Of a stretch of 64,000 bases of DNA, positions 45,440 to 54,958 are shown piece by piece (the first letter of the stretch is position 1; every line of letters starts with the position of its first letter). The position numbers and the translations under genes are program-made. The notes beneath the pieces were generated by a model. The model ran no database searches. It saw nothing but the letters and a program-made list of their open reading frames with translations, and was not told where the DNA came from. Source of the DNA: Alkalimarinus alittae (GTDB lineage Bacteria; Pseudomonadota; Gammaproteobacteria; Pseudomonadales; Oleiphilaceae); contig NZ_CP100390.1 of NCBI RefSeq assembly GCF_026016465.1, positions 62,001 through 126,000 on the forward strand, in the 5' to 3' direction.

Positions 45440-46324
45440 ATGATAGAACGCGCTCATTTAGCCATTATCCGCGCCGTGGATGATAAAGGTACGTTAACCG
45501 AAGCCGCCGATGCGCTTTGCTTGACGCAGTCAGCTTTAAGCCACTCCATTAAAAAACTTGAGCAACACATGGGGACGGAGGTATGGCTGCGAGAAGGCCG
45601 TACCTTGCGTTTAACTCAGGCAGGACATTATTTACTGTTACTGGCCAAGCGTTTGTTACCGCAGTTTGAGCATGCCGAACAGTTAATGTCTCAACTAGGG
45701 CGCGGCGAGCGGGGCGAGTTGAGAATAGGGATGGAATGCCACCCGTGTTATCAATGGCTATTGAAAATAGTAGGGCCTTTTTTAGAGCGATGGCCTGATG
45801 TGGATATCGACGTAAAACAAAAGTTTCAGTTTGGCGGTATTGGGGCGTTGTTTAATCATGAAATTGATTTATTAGTGACCCCAGATCCACTTTATCGGCC
45901 AGGGCTCATTGTTACGCCTGTATTTGAGTATGAACAGCGATTAGCGATCAGCGCGCAACATCCATTAGCCAACAAACCTTACTTATTGCCAGAAGACCTG
46001 CAAGACGAAACATTAATCAGTTATCCCGTTGAGAAAGACCGTCTCGATATTTATACCCAGTTCTTTTCATTGTCTGAATTTACCCCTAAAAAGCATAAAG
46101 AAATAGAAACCACCGATATTATGATGCATATGGTGGCCGCAGGCAGAGGCGTTGCGGCTCTGCCGGGCTGGTTGATTGATGAGTATGCAGACCAACTTCC
46201 TATAAAGTCGTTACGACTGGGGTCAGAGGGTATCGCAAAACATATCTCGCTCTGTACTCGAGAAGCCGATGCCCGCTTAATTTATGTGCAAGATTTTATC
46301 GAGTCTGCCTGCAAAGCGGGCTAA
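45440..46324 (+). CDS. metR: MetR, LysR-family activator of metE
   Basis: A 294-aa LysR-type regulator with the N-terminal helix-turn-helix (GTLTEAADALCLTQSALSHSIKKLE) and a substrate domain; the order, length and divergent pairing with metE identify MetR, which responds to homocysteine. AGGTC upstream of the ATG is a weak ribosome site. Confidence 0.93.
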   Translation: MIERAHLAIIRAVDDKGTLTEAADALCLTQSALSHSIKKLEQHMGTEVWLREGRTLRLTQAGHYLLLLAKRLLPQFEHAEQLMSQLGRGERGELRIGMECHPCYQWLLKIVGPFLERWPDVDIDVKQKFQFGGIGALFNHEIDLLVTPDPLYRPGLIVTPVFEYEQRLAISAQHPLANKPYLLPEDLQDETLISYPVEKDRLDIYTQFFSLSEFTPKKHKEIETTDIMMHMVAAGRGVAALPGWLIDEYADQLPIKSLRLGSEGIAKHISLCTREADARLIYVQDFIESACKAG

Positions 46325-46399
46325 TTCAGCAAAGACACAATCAAACGTTGATAATTGAGTTGGCCCCATATATAGTGCCCATTCTTTGGTTTTTTACGT

Positions 46400-46650
46400 C
46401 TATGTTGTGTTCTTTATTTGTACAACATCGTAAAACTAAGAGGGAATCCGGTGAGAATCCGGAACTGACGCGCAGCGGTATTGGGGAACGAACGCGACAC
46501 GAGTGGTTAACACTCAGGCACTGTTTTTGGTTGGTAATCATTAAACAGCAAGCCGTCGTTGTAGGCGATAAAGCATCATGCTTTTGATGGCCCCTAAGTC
46601 CGAAGACCTGCCTAAGATCTCATCATGGTGAGCGTTATCACTATGTTCTG
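46400..46650 (+). ncRNA. Adenosylcobalamin riboswitch upstream of nrdA
   Basis: The leader contains the conserved core GGGAATCCGGTGAGAATCC (46442-46460), the following ACTGACGCGCAGCGG, and the B12 box AGTCCGAAGACCTGCC (46597-46612). Spacing between core and box is normal for the class. It is oriented toward nrdA. An expression platform may involve CTTCGCGAAAAGGG near 46664 and a nearly complementary CCCTTTCGTGAAG near 46737. Ligand binding should lower nrdAB expression. Ends are approximate. Confidence 0.88.
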
Positions 46651-46789
46651 AGAATTAATCATACCTTCGCGAAAAGGGTAATGAAAATGTGTTGCTACGT
46701 TTTTGTTTTGTGCTGTCTGGTCATCTAGACGTTCAGCCCTTTCGTGAAGTTATTGTCTTTTCCGCGAATTGAAAACAAAGGCGTTGATC

Positions 46790-49693
46790 ATGTCTTCAGA
46801 ATTATCTGCCCAAGTGGGGGTTAACCCCTCCATATCTACTCCTTCAATAACTAGCACCGAAGGGCTTAGCTCATTTCAGGTCATTAAACGTAATGGCCAA
46901 GCCGTTCCTTACCACGACTCAAAGATTGCGACGGCGATAACAAAAGCGATTTTAGCGGTTGAGGGCAGTTCTGCCTCCGGCTCAACACGGGTCAAAGAAA
47001 CCGTTGATGCATTGACTCAAACGATTAGCGCTAACTTCTACAAAAATAAGCCTGAAGGCAGTGCGATTTCCATTGAAGAAATTCAAGATCAGGTCGAATT
47101 GGGCCTGATGCGACAGGGTCTACACAAAGTGGCGCGAGCGTATGTATTGTACCGCGAAGAACATAGTAAAACCCGAGCCAGTGACGAAGACATCTCGGCT
47201 CAGTCTAAGACCTCTTCCCACGCCAACATTAAAGTATTGAATGCCGATGGGTCCGAATCGCCACTCAATATCGGCCGAATCAAAACCATTATTCACGAAG
47301 CTTGCGCAAGCTTAGACGATGTGAATGCTAATGATTTGTTCGAAAAAGCACAAAACAACCTCTATAACGGCATTAAACAAAAAGACATCGCCACGGCATT
47401 GATTATGGCGGCGCGTACACGTATAGAAGAAGAGCCTAATTATGGCTATGTAAGCGCAAGGCTATTATTAGACTCGATGCAACAAGAAGCCTGCCAGTTT
47501 TTGGATATCGCGACGCCAGACTCCTTTCAAGATATGAAAAGCCTTTATGCTGATTTGCTCAGCGTGACCTTGAATAAAGGGGTGGAACTAGAGCTGATGT
47601 CTGCAGACTTATTGGCTTTTGACTTAAAGCGCATAGCCGAGGCGATCAGGCCAGAACGAGACTTTCAGTTTACCTATCTTGGCCTGCAAACCCTGTATGA
47701 CCGTTATTTCATTCATTGGCGAGAAACCCGTTTTGAGTTGCCGCAAATCTTCTTTATGCGAGTCTCGATGGGCTTGGCGCTGTTAGAAGATAATCCGACA
47801 GAGCGGGCGATTGAATTTTATCATTTGTTATCGACATTTGATTACATGTGCTCAACACCCACCTTGTTTAACGCAGGTACTAACCGGCCTCAGTTGTCAT
47901 CCTGTTATTTAACCACTATTCCCGATGATCTGGCGGGAATTTATGATGGCATGAAAGATAATGCTTTGTTGTCAAAGTGGGCCGGTGGTTTAGGTAACGA
48001 CTGGACGCCGGTACGTGCTTTGGGGTCACTTATTAAAGGCACCAATGGCCAATCTCAAGGCATTATTCCATTCTTAAAAGTCGTCAATGATACGGCGGTT
48101 GCCGTCAACCAAGGCGGCAAGCGGAAAGGGGCGGTCTGTGCTTATTTAGAAAGCTGGCACTTAGATATCGAAGAATTCTTAGAACTACGCAAAAATACCG
48201 GCGATGAGCGACGTCGCACCCACGATATGAATAGCGCCAACTGGATTCCAGACTTGTTTATGAAACGCGTCTTTGAAGATAAAGAGTGGACGCTGTTTTC
48301 GCCTAATGACGTACCTGACCTACACGACTTATACGGCCAAGCGTTTGAAACTCGCTATCAAGAATATGAAACCATGGCGGCGAATGGCGAGATGCGCTTA
48401 TTCAAAACGGTGTCTGCCAAAAATTTATGGCGAAAAATGCTGTCGATGCTGTTTGAAACAGGCCATCCGTGGATCACTTTTAAAGACCCCTGCAATATCC
48501 GCTCGCCTCAGCAACATAGTGGTGTCGTGCATTCATCTAACCTGTGTACCGAAATCACCCTCAATACCCGCGAAGATGAAATTGCCGTCTGTAACTTAGG
48601 CTCGGTCAATTTGGTTAACCATATTCATGATGGCAAGTTAGACGAGGCGCACCTGCAAAAAACCATTAAGACCGCGATTCGCCTGCTCGATAACGTGATT
48701 GATATTAACTACTACGCCGTACCACAGGCGAAAAACGCGAACTTGCGTCATCGTCCGATCGGCATGGGCATTATGGGGTTTCAAGATGCCCTCTATGCGC
48801 TAAAACTCCCTTATAGCAGTATCGAAGCGGTTCATTTTGCTGATCAGTCTATGGAGTTAATTTCATATTACGCGATTGAAGCCTCAGCCAACTTGGCAAA
48901 AGAGCGGGGGGCTTATGAAAGTTATGAGGGCTCTCTGTGGAGTCAGGATATATTGCCCATTGATTCACTTAAACGCTTGAGTGAAGAGCGGGGTGAGCAT
49001 TATTCAGTGTTTGATGATTCCACACAGCTCAACTGGCAGCCCCTTAGAGATTTAATTAAAGCTAACGGTATGCGTAATTCAAATGTGATGGCTATTGCGC
49101 CAACGGCGACTATTTCGAATATCGTGGGTGTCTCGCAATCCATCGAACCGAGCTATCAAAACTTATTTGTTAAATCGAACTTATCGGGTGAGTTTACCGT
49201 GGTAAACCCGTGGCTGGTGGATGAGCTGAAAGCTTTAGGTTTATGGGATGCGGTGATGATTAATGACCTTAAATATTACGATGGCTCTCTCAAACATATT
49301 GAGCGCATACCAGAGGCCTTAAAAGCGCGCTTTGCGACGGCGTTTGAAATTGACTCACGTTGGTTAATTGAAGCCGCCTCACGACGCCAAAAATGGATCG
49401 ATCAAGGGCAAAGCCTAAACTTATATATGTCAGAAGCGTCAGGAAAACTGCTCGATAACCTCTACAAAACGGCCTGGACGCGAGGCCTGAAAACCACCTA
49501 TTACCTCCGATCGCTAGGTGCGACCCACATGGAAAAAACCACCAGTGAAGCAAGCCCCAATATGGCCAGTGTCGATCATTCAACCAACACCATGACGTCA
49601 GAGCCTGAAAGCACCGACTTTGAATTAAACCAAGCGGCTGAAGCCCCACAGTTTTGTTCAATACTCGATCCTGAATGCGAAGCGTGCCAATAA
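46790..49693 (+). CDS. nrdA: Class Ia ribonucleotide reductase large subunit NrdA (two ATP-cones)
   Basis: A 967-aa alpha subunit. Two N-terminal ATP-cone regions (about 18-110 and 140-235) provide dATP feedback; the doubled arrangement is like Pseudomonas NrdA. The catalytic domain has SSCYLTTI and NLCTEITL (radical-chain and active-site Cys/Glu), and the C-terminal redox pair CSILDPECEACQ. It reduces ribonucleoside diphosphates. The ATG at 46790, behind AAAGG, is preferred to a TTG at 46769. A B12 riboswitch precedes it, though the enzyme itself needs no B12. Confidence 0.96.
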   Translation: MSSELSAQVGVNPSISTPSITSTEGLSSFQVIKRNGQAVPYHDSKIATAITKAILAVEGSSASGSTRVKETVDALTQTISANFYKNKPEGSAISIEEIQDQVELGLMRQGLHKVARAYVLYREEHSKTRASDEDISAQSKTSSHANIKVLNADGSESPLNIGRIKTIIHEACASLDDVNANDLFEKAQNNLYNGIKQKDIATALIMAARTRIEEEPNYGYVSARLLLDSMQQEACQFLDIATPDSFQDMKSLYADLLSVTLNKGVELELMSADLLAFDLKRIAEAIRPERDFQFTYLGLQTLYDRYFIHWRETRFELPQIFFMRVSMGLALLEDNPTERAIEFYHLLSTFDYMCSTPTLFNAGTNRPQLSSCYLTTIPDDLAGIYDGMKDNALLSKWAGGLGNDWTPVRALGSLIKGTNGQSQGIIPFLKVVNDTAVAVNQGGKRKGAVCAYLESWHLDIEEFLELRKNTGDERRRTHDMNSANWIPDLFMKRVFEDKEWTLFSPNDVPDLHDLYGQAFETRYQEYETMAANGEMRLFKTVSAKNLWRKMLSMLFETGHPWITFKDPCNIRSPQQHSGVVHSSNLCTEITLNTREDEIAVCNLGSVNLVNHIHDGKLDEAHLQKTIKTAIRLLDNVIDINYYAVPQAKNANLRHRPIGMGIMGFQDALYALKLPYSSIEAVHFADQSMELISYYAIEASANLAKERGAYESYEGSLWSQDILPIDSLKRLSEERGEHYSVFDDSTQLNWQPLRDLIKANGMRNSNVMAIAPTATISNIVGVSQSIEPSYQNLFVKSNLSGEFTVVNPWLVDELKALGLWDAVMINDLKYYDGSLKHIERIPEALKARFATAFEIDSRWLIEAASRRQKWIDQGQSLNLYMSEASGKLLDNLYKTAWTRGLKTTYYLRSLGATHMEKTTSEASPNMASVDHSTNTMTSEPESTDFELNQAAEAPQFCSILDPECEACQ

Positions 49694-49718
49694 CCCCCTC
49701 ATCGACTGGAGAATGATT

Positions 49719-50837
49719 ATGAATACACCCAACTGGGACGACCCACTCGCCGCAGCCATTCCATCAAAAGCGTCGGTTATATTTGAAGGGCAGCATAAAA
49801 ACATTATGGATAACATCAGTGAATTGGCTGAAAAATTACCCCCCGTGAACCCAGATGATAAGCGGGTGGTTAACGGCCTGACGGATGTAAACCAACTCGC
49901 CCCGTTTAAGTACCCATGGGCGTGGGAGTTTTTCTTAAATGCCAATAAAAACCATTGGACGCCTTTAGATATCAACATGTCGCAAGATGTTCACGATTAC
50001 AACCACAAACTCACGGTGGAAGAAAAGCATGTATATGAAAACGTGCTCTCTTATCTCACTACCTCTGACATTATGGCCATGCGTAATATCGGCCTCGCGG
50101 TGATGGAGAAAATGACCGCGCCTGAGTTGCAAATTTATCAGGCCCGTCAAGTCTATGAAGAAGCGATGCACACATGGACGTATCAGCACTGTATTGAAAC
50201 CATCGGGTTAGACCAAGGCGAAATCTATAATCGCTACCGTGTGGTGCCTGCTATTTATCGTAAGATAAAACTGGCTAATACGCGTTTAGATTCGGTGATG
50301 CGCAGCGATATTGATTTACATAACCGTGACGATTTAGAGCAGTTCGTCATGGCCTATATTTTCTTTGCGGGTATTTTTGAAGGGTGTTGGTTCTATAACG
50401 GCTTTAGCCCTATATTTGCGTTGCAGCGCAGAGGGTTAATGAAAGGCACCGGGGAGCAATTGCAATACATCATGCGAGACGAGGTTATGCACTGTGCCTT
50501 TGGTATTCGTGTGGTTAACCAGATTGTAAAAGAAGAAAACTTAACGCTAGACCCAAAAGCGATTCAAGCGATGTTTGAAGAAGCAGATGCGGCAGAGCAG
50601 TCTTATGCAGATTACATTCTAAAAGATCCGATACTCGGCTACTCGGCTGAGGAGCATAAAGCTCAATTCAGGTTTATCGCCAACCGTAGGGCTAAACAGC
50701 TAAAATTAGCTGTACCGTTCGCCAACGCAAAAAGCACCCTGCCTTGGTTAGATGAACAGGCCAATATGCGTAAGGAGAAAAACTTCTTTGAAACGAGGGT
50801 GACGGAGTATCAGACGGGGTCTTCTTTAAACTGGTAG
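49719..50837 (+). CDS. nrdB: Class Ia ribonucleotide reductase small subunit NrdB
   Basis: A 372-aa ferritin-like beta subunit that houses the di-iron/tyrosyl radical. Metal-ligand helices are visible as VYEEAMHTWTYQH and MRDEVMHCAFG, plus an acidic helix IFFAGIFEGCWF. The C-terminal tail TGSSLNW is the peptide that binds NrdA. The ATG at 49719 is preferred to one at 49713, because GGAG (49708-49711) is better spaced. It lies 25 bases after nrdA, in one operon. Confidence 0.96.
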   Translation: MNTPNWDDPLAAAIPSKASVIFEGQHKNIMDNISELAEKLPPVNPDDKRVVNGLTDVNQLAPFKYPWAWEFFLNANKNHWTPLDINMSQDVHDYNHKLTVEEKHVYENVLSYLTTSDIMAMRNIGLAVMEKMTAPELQIYQARQVYEEAMHTWTYQHCIETIGLDQGEIYNRYRVVPAIYRKIKLANTRLDSVMRSDIDLHNRDDLEQFVMAYIFFAGIFEGCWFYNGFSPIFALQRRGLMKGTGEQLQYIMRDEVMHCAFGIRVVNQIVKEENLTLDPKAIQAMFEEADAAEQSYADYILKDPILGYSAEEHKAQFRFIANRRAKQLKLAVPFANAKSTLPWLDEQANMRKEKNFFETRVTEYQTGSSLNW

Positions 50838-50853
50838 ACAGCAACCAACAAAA

Positions 50854-50887
50854 TGCTTCTTTAAAGGTCAACACCTTTAAAGAAGCA
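50854..50887 (+). terminator. Hairpin after nrdB
   Basis: A perfect 15-bp stem (50854-50868 with 50873-50887) with loop CAAC, 17 bases past the nrdB stop. There is no T-tract, so it may act as an mRNA-end stabiliser rather than a strict terminator. Confidence 0.6.
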
Positions 50888-50938
50888 CAGCCCCCACCCA
50901 TCCCAACATACATCACGCGACCACGAGGATGACAAGCT

Positions 50939-51152
50939 GGCCCTTGTAGCCGTGATGCAGCGCAGCGGAATCAAGGAATCCAACCTGTGCGCTCAGCCAC
51001 CATTCCCTGATTCCAGTCGTTCCTCCTTTCATCAAGGCTACAGGTCATGACTTAAAATGTTTCTGTTGATTTAGCCTAAAATCCCACAGTTCCCCACATT
51101 CGCGAGGGTGAGGATTTGGCCCTTGTAGCCGTGATGCAGCGCAGCGGAATCA
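50939..51152. repeat. Two direct copies of a 36-bp intergenic repeat
   Basis: The sequence TGGCCCTTGTAGCCGTGATG with a further 16 bases occurs identically at 50939-50974 and 51117-51152. Between them is an inverted, diverged copy (near 50999-51044). Related sequences flank 58690-58835. This is a dispersed noncoding repeat family; the stretch 50838-51282 contains no gene. Confidence 0.7.
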
Positions 51153-51282
51153 ACGAACCCCTCTTACCATGTATCACTCCGTTTCCTAATTTCTTTGGCA
51201 TGGTTTATTTGTGATAGAATGGCGGCCTTTGCAGGTTGGATGATATCTAACTTGATAGTGTTTGATTTTTGGAGAATACGAG

Positions 51283-51648
51283 ATGGCTGTTGTTCGTTGG
51301 GTTCTAGGGCGTTTGATTTTAACTTTGAATTGGTTGTTTAGCCCTAGAGGCATCAAAAGGTCTGCAGAAGATCAGCGCGCTGTCGATGCTCTAACCGCTA
51401 ATTTGGCGCTTTATCAATACGAAGCATGTCCGTTTTGTGTGAAGGTTCGTCGTGCGATGAAGCGTAACTCACTTAAAGTAGCGCTTCGTGACGCCAAGCG
51501 AAACGAAACTTACAAAAATGAGCTATCAGAACAGGGTGGTAAGCTTAAAGTGCCTTGTTTGAGAATCGAAGAAAAAGGCGAAGTACGTTGGATGTATGAG
51601 TCGTCAGAGATTATTAACTTTCTTGAATATAAAGCCTCTCAGGCATAG
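51283..51648 (+). CDS. Glutaredoxin-like protein with N-terminal membrane-leading segment
   Basis: A 121-aa thioredoxin-fold protein with CPFC active site (YEACPFCVKVRRAMKR), the cis-Pro LKVPCLRI and the YESSEIINFLEY glutathione site. The first 22 residues (MAVVRWVLGRLILTLNWLF) are hydrophobic, giving a possible membrane anchor. The ATG at 51283 is preceded by GGAG. It follows nrdAB but after a gap of repeats and with a likely promoter (extended -10 TGATAGAAT, 51212-51220), so a role as reductase for NrdA is only suggested. Confidence 0.8.
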   Translation: MAVVRWVLGRLILTLNWLFSPRGIKRSAEDQRAVDALTANLALYQYEACPFCVKVRRAMKRNSLKVALRDAKRNETYKNELSEQGGKLKVPCLRIEEKGEVRWMYESSEIINFLEYKASQA

Positions 51649-51691
51649 TTTCGCTTTCTAGGTAACGAGTGCCTACCCAAAAACGACAGTC

Positions 51692-51748
51692 ATTCCCGCA
51701 AGTAAGCTGAATTGCAACGTAAGAACGCGCACTCCGGTGGGCGGGAAT
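51692..51748. repeat. Inverted-repeat intergenic element
   Basis: ATTCCCGC (51692-51699) and GCGGGAAT (51741-51748) bound a 57-bp unit related to the element at 17073. No gene is seen between 51649 and 51916. Confidence 0.5.
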
Positions 51749-51916
51749 CGATGATTTGAACGACAGTAAAGCACTTGATTCTCGTCTTCACTGACTCATT
51801 GGCATTAATCACCAGACTAGCAGGGTGAGACATGATTTTTGAATGTTTTGGTGTTCATATCAGGCTACAATAGGTCGTTCAGTCTTTGCCGTCTTAAGAA
51901 TCTATCTGGTTTTATT

Positions 51917-53749
51917 ATGTTTCGCTTTTTCGAAAATCTCATTAAGCCCTTTCCCTCTACTGTGCCTACCCAGCCACCTAACAGGCTATTGGCTTTTTGT
52001 CGTCATTATACTCGTGGAATGGAAGCGCCTTTAATACTCATGACCATTCTCACTGCTGCGCTTGCTATTTTAGAGGTGGCCTTATTCGGTTTTTTAGGGG
52101 AGTTAGTCGATTGGTTAAGTGTTAAAAACCCCGAAACATTATTACAAGAAGAAGGCGCAACGTTGTTGGGTATGGGCTTTCTGCTGCTCGTTGGTTTACC
52201 GCTGATCGTGCTGCTACATGCCGCTATCGTGCATCAGGCGTTATTGGGTAACTTTCCCATGCAGATTCGTTGGATGGCGCACCGGTATTTGCTGCGCCAG
52301 AGTATGTCGTTTTATCAAAATGATTTTGCAGGACGTATTGCAACTAAGGTGATGCAAACATCTTTAGCCGTGCGTGAAGCCGTTATGAAGCTGCTTGATG
52401 TGATGGTGTATGTGGTCATTTATTTTGCTGCAATGTTGGTGTTAATCGCTCAAGCTGACTTACGGTTAATGCTGCCTTTGGTGGTGTGGTTAATGCTTTA
52501 TGCCTGCCTGCAGTATTATTTTATCCCGAAACTCAAAAAAGTTGCGACACGCCAAGCGGATGCACGATCTTCAATGACCGGTCGGATTGTCGATAGCTAT
52601 ACTAATATTGCGACGGTAAAACTGTTCTCTCATAGCAAGCGTGAATCGGATTATGCTAAAGAGAGCATGGATGAGTTTCTGGGAACTGTTTATCAACAAA
52701 TGCGTTTAGCAACCGGTCTTAATGCCAGTGTTCATGCGCTAAATTACGCTTTAGTTTTCAGTGTAACAGCGATGTCTATTTGGCTGTGGATGGAAAGCGC
52801 CATTACTGTTGGCGCTATTGCTATTGCCGTGAGTTTGTCGCTGAGACTTAATGGCATGGCCCAATGGATTATGTGGGAAGTCAGCGCCTTGTTTGAAAAT
52901 ATCGGTACAGTCAACGATGGTATGACAACATTATCGCAGCCACTTGAAGTGACTGATGCACCTGATGCTAAAGACCTTTTAGTGACTAACGGCGAGCTAC
53001 GATTTGATCAAGTTTGTTTTCACTATGGGCAGCAGGGAGGTGTGATTGATGACCTGAATCTGCACATCAAACCTGGTGAAAAAGTCGGTTTGGTCGGGCG
53101 ATCAGGAGCGGGTAAATCTACGTTGGTTAATCTGTTATTACGATTTCATGATTTAGCAGAAGGGCGTGTACTGATAGATGGACAAGATATCAAAACCGTT
53201 ACGCAAGATAGCTTGCGCGCCCAAATTGGTATGGTGTCACAAGATACCTCACTGCTGCATCGCTCTGTACGAGACAACATCCTGTACGGCCACCCTGATG
53301 CCACCGAAGAGCAGATGATTGCCGCTGCGAAGTTTGCTGAGGCTCATGAATTTATTCAAGGGTTAACCGATGCAGAAGGTCGCACGGGCTATGATGCTCA
53401 AGTAGGTGAGCGAGGCGTTAAGTTATCGGGTGGTCAGCGACAACGCATCGCTATTGCCCGAGTGTTGCTAAAAAATGCAGCGATACTGTTATTAGATGAA
53501 GCAACATCAGCACTTGATTCAGAAATAGAAGCGGCGATTCAACATAGTCTTACTAAACTAATGGAGGGTAAAACGGTTATTGCTATCGCACACCGTTTAT
53601 CCACCATCGCGGCTATGGATCGCCTGATCGTATTGGACGATGGCAACGTTGTCGAACAGGGTACGCATCAAGAACTTGTGGCCAGTGGCGGTATTTATGC
53701 ACAGCTATGGGCGCACCAATCGGGTGGGTTTATTGGGGTTGAGGCATAA
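51917..53749 (+). CDS. ABC-type exporter, fused membrane and ATPase domains
   Basis: A 610-aa half-transporter: six membrane helices in residues about 40-330, then an ATPase domain with Walker A GRSGAGKST, signature LSGGQRQR and Walker B ILLLDEATSALDS. This is the MsbA/multidrug-type architecture; it should dimerise in the inner membrane. An in-frame TTG at 51839 gives a longer form, but the ATG at 51917 starts the conserved protein (MFRFFENL). The substrate is unknown. The J-domain gene follows six bases later. Confidence 0.88.
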   Translation: MFRFFENLIKPFPSTVPTQPPNRLLAFCRHYTRGMEAPLILMTILTAALAILEVALFGFLGELVDWLSVKNPETLLQEEGATLLGMGFLLLVGLPLIVLLHAAIVHQALLGNFPMQIRWMAHRYLLRQSMSFYQNDFAGRIATKVMQTSLAVREAVMKLLDVMVYVVIYFAAMLVLIAQADLRLMLPLVVWLMLYACLQYYFIPKLKKVATRQADARSSMTGRIVDSYTNIATVKLFSHSKRESDYAKESMDEFLGTVYQQMRLATGLNASVHALNYALVFSVTAMSIWLWMESAITVGAIAIAVSLSLRLNGMAQWIMWEVSALFENIGTVNDGMTTLSQPLEVTDAPDAKDLLVTNGELRFDQVCFHYGQQGGVIDDLNLHIKPGEKVGLVGRSGAGKSTLVNLLLRFHDLAEGRVLIDGQDIKTVTQDSLRAQIGMVSQDTSLLHRSVRDNILYGHPDATEEQMIAAAKFAEAHEFIQGLTDAEGRTGYDAQVGERGVKLSGGQRQRIAIARVLLKNAAILLLDEATSALDSEIEAAIQHSLTKLMEGKTVIAIAHRLSTIAAMDRLIVLDDGNVVEQGTHQELVASGGIYAQLWAHQSGGFIGVEA

Positions 53750-53755
53750 ACACTC

Positions 53756-54814
53756 ATGAATATTACACTATCAGACCATGCAGGCAGCCTCCAACCCGAA
53801 CCAACGGTTGAGCAAGCGCGCTTTAATAAACTCTGGCAAGAGGTAAAAAAGAAGCAAGCGCGCAATGAAAAGCTCAAGCAAGAGATGGACGCGTTGATGG
53901 CGACGTATACCGCAAAGGTGATGCCGGTTGAGTTAGGTATAGAAGAACCGTTGATTTTATTGGCGCGTCGTTTAGTTGATTTCGCCAGCCGAAAAAGTCT
54001 CGCCGACTGGCAGCGTGGCGAGTTACAAGATTGGATTGCAGAAACGCTGCATGAAGTGAGTCAATACAATGCGGCTGAAGCAGACGCTATTAGTAATGAT
54101 TATAACCAAGTCATTGCGGACTATTATGATATATCGGTCGAAGAGTTAACGGGGCCTCCAGAGATAGAAGATGACATCGACGCAGCTGTGCGTGAAGCGT
54201 TTGAATCGATGACGACCGATGATGAAACCCCAATTGGTCAAGAAGACCTGTTTGGACTTGATGACGATGAAGATCGTGCTTTTTTTGAGCATGAAGCAGC
54301 AGGGCCCAAGAAAAGCGCAGACCGAAAAGAGCAACCGATAAACGAAAAGTGGATCCGCAACTTGTTTCGTCGAACCGCTCGTGCACTTCATCCTGATAAA
54401 GAGCAAGATCCCGCGCAGCGTTTACATAAGCAAAAGCTGATGACGCAGTTGCTAGATGCTCGCGACCAACAAGATATCATGACGATGATGATGCTTTACA
54501 ATGAGCATACTGAAGATGGGGCGTTATCCCTTGAATCAGAAGAAATCGAGAATCTGTGCGATTTACTAGAAAAGCAAAAAGATATACTGGACATGGATCG
54601 AGTCGCTTTAATTGATGAAAGTCCGATGCATTATGCCGTGCATGACAAACTGTACGCGGTCAGCCAAAAAGCTCGAGATAGAAAGTTAAAAGAACATTTA
54701 GATGACGTTCAAGCCAGTATTAAGCGTAAGTTCAAGTTAGTGGAATACTTACGTAACCTCAATAATTTAAAGACAGTGTTAGAAGAGCGTTATGAAGATC
54801 ATCGTTATATCTAA
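53756..54814 (+). CDS. J-domain (DnaJ-like) protein
   Basis: A 352-aa cytoplasmic protein: N-terminal coiled coil (about 15-50), an acidic central part, then a J-domain core with the HPD motif (RALHPDKEQD, about residue 207), followed by a helical C-terminal part. J-domains stimulate Hsp70. No zinc-finger or substrate domain of DnaJ is present, so it is a specialised co-chaperone. It is likely in an operon with the ABC exporter. Confidence 0.8.
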   Translation: MNITLSDHAGSLQPEPTVEQARFNKLWQEVKKKQARNEKLKQEMDALMATYTAKVMPVELGIEEPLILLARRLVDFASRKSLADWQRGELQDWIAETLHEVSQYNAAEADAISNDYNQVIADYYDISVEELTGPPEIEDDIDAAVREAFESMTTDDETPIGQEDLFGLDDDEDRAFFEHEAAGPKKSADRKEQPINEKWIRNLFRRTARALHPDKEQDPAQRLHKQKLMTQLLDARDQQDIMTMMMLYNEHTEDGALSLESEEIENLCDLLEKQKDILDMDRVALIDESPMHYAVHDKLYAVSQKARDRKLKEHLDDVQASIKRKFKLVEYLRNLNNLKTVLEERYEDHRYI

Positions 54815-54958
54815 ACGTTGTCACAAGTCTTGTTTGATAAAGATCCATTATCAACCATAATAAAACGTTAGGGTATGGTGTACCACTACACTTAAATAAT
54901 AAGTGCTGTGTTAGTTTTGGCTGTATTTAGTTACAACAAACTAGTTTGGTAAAACTTA

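Noticed and set aside
46348-46587. 79-aa plus-strand frame (and a 66-aa minus-strand frame) before nrdA
   Set aside because: Both lie over the cobalamin riboswitch core and have no protein family features.
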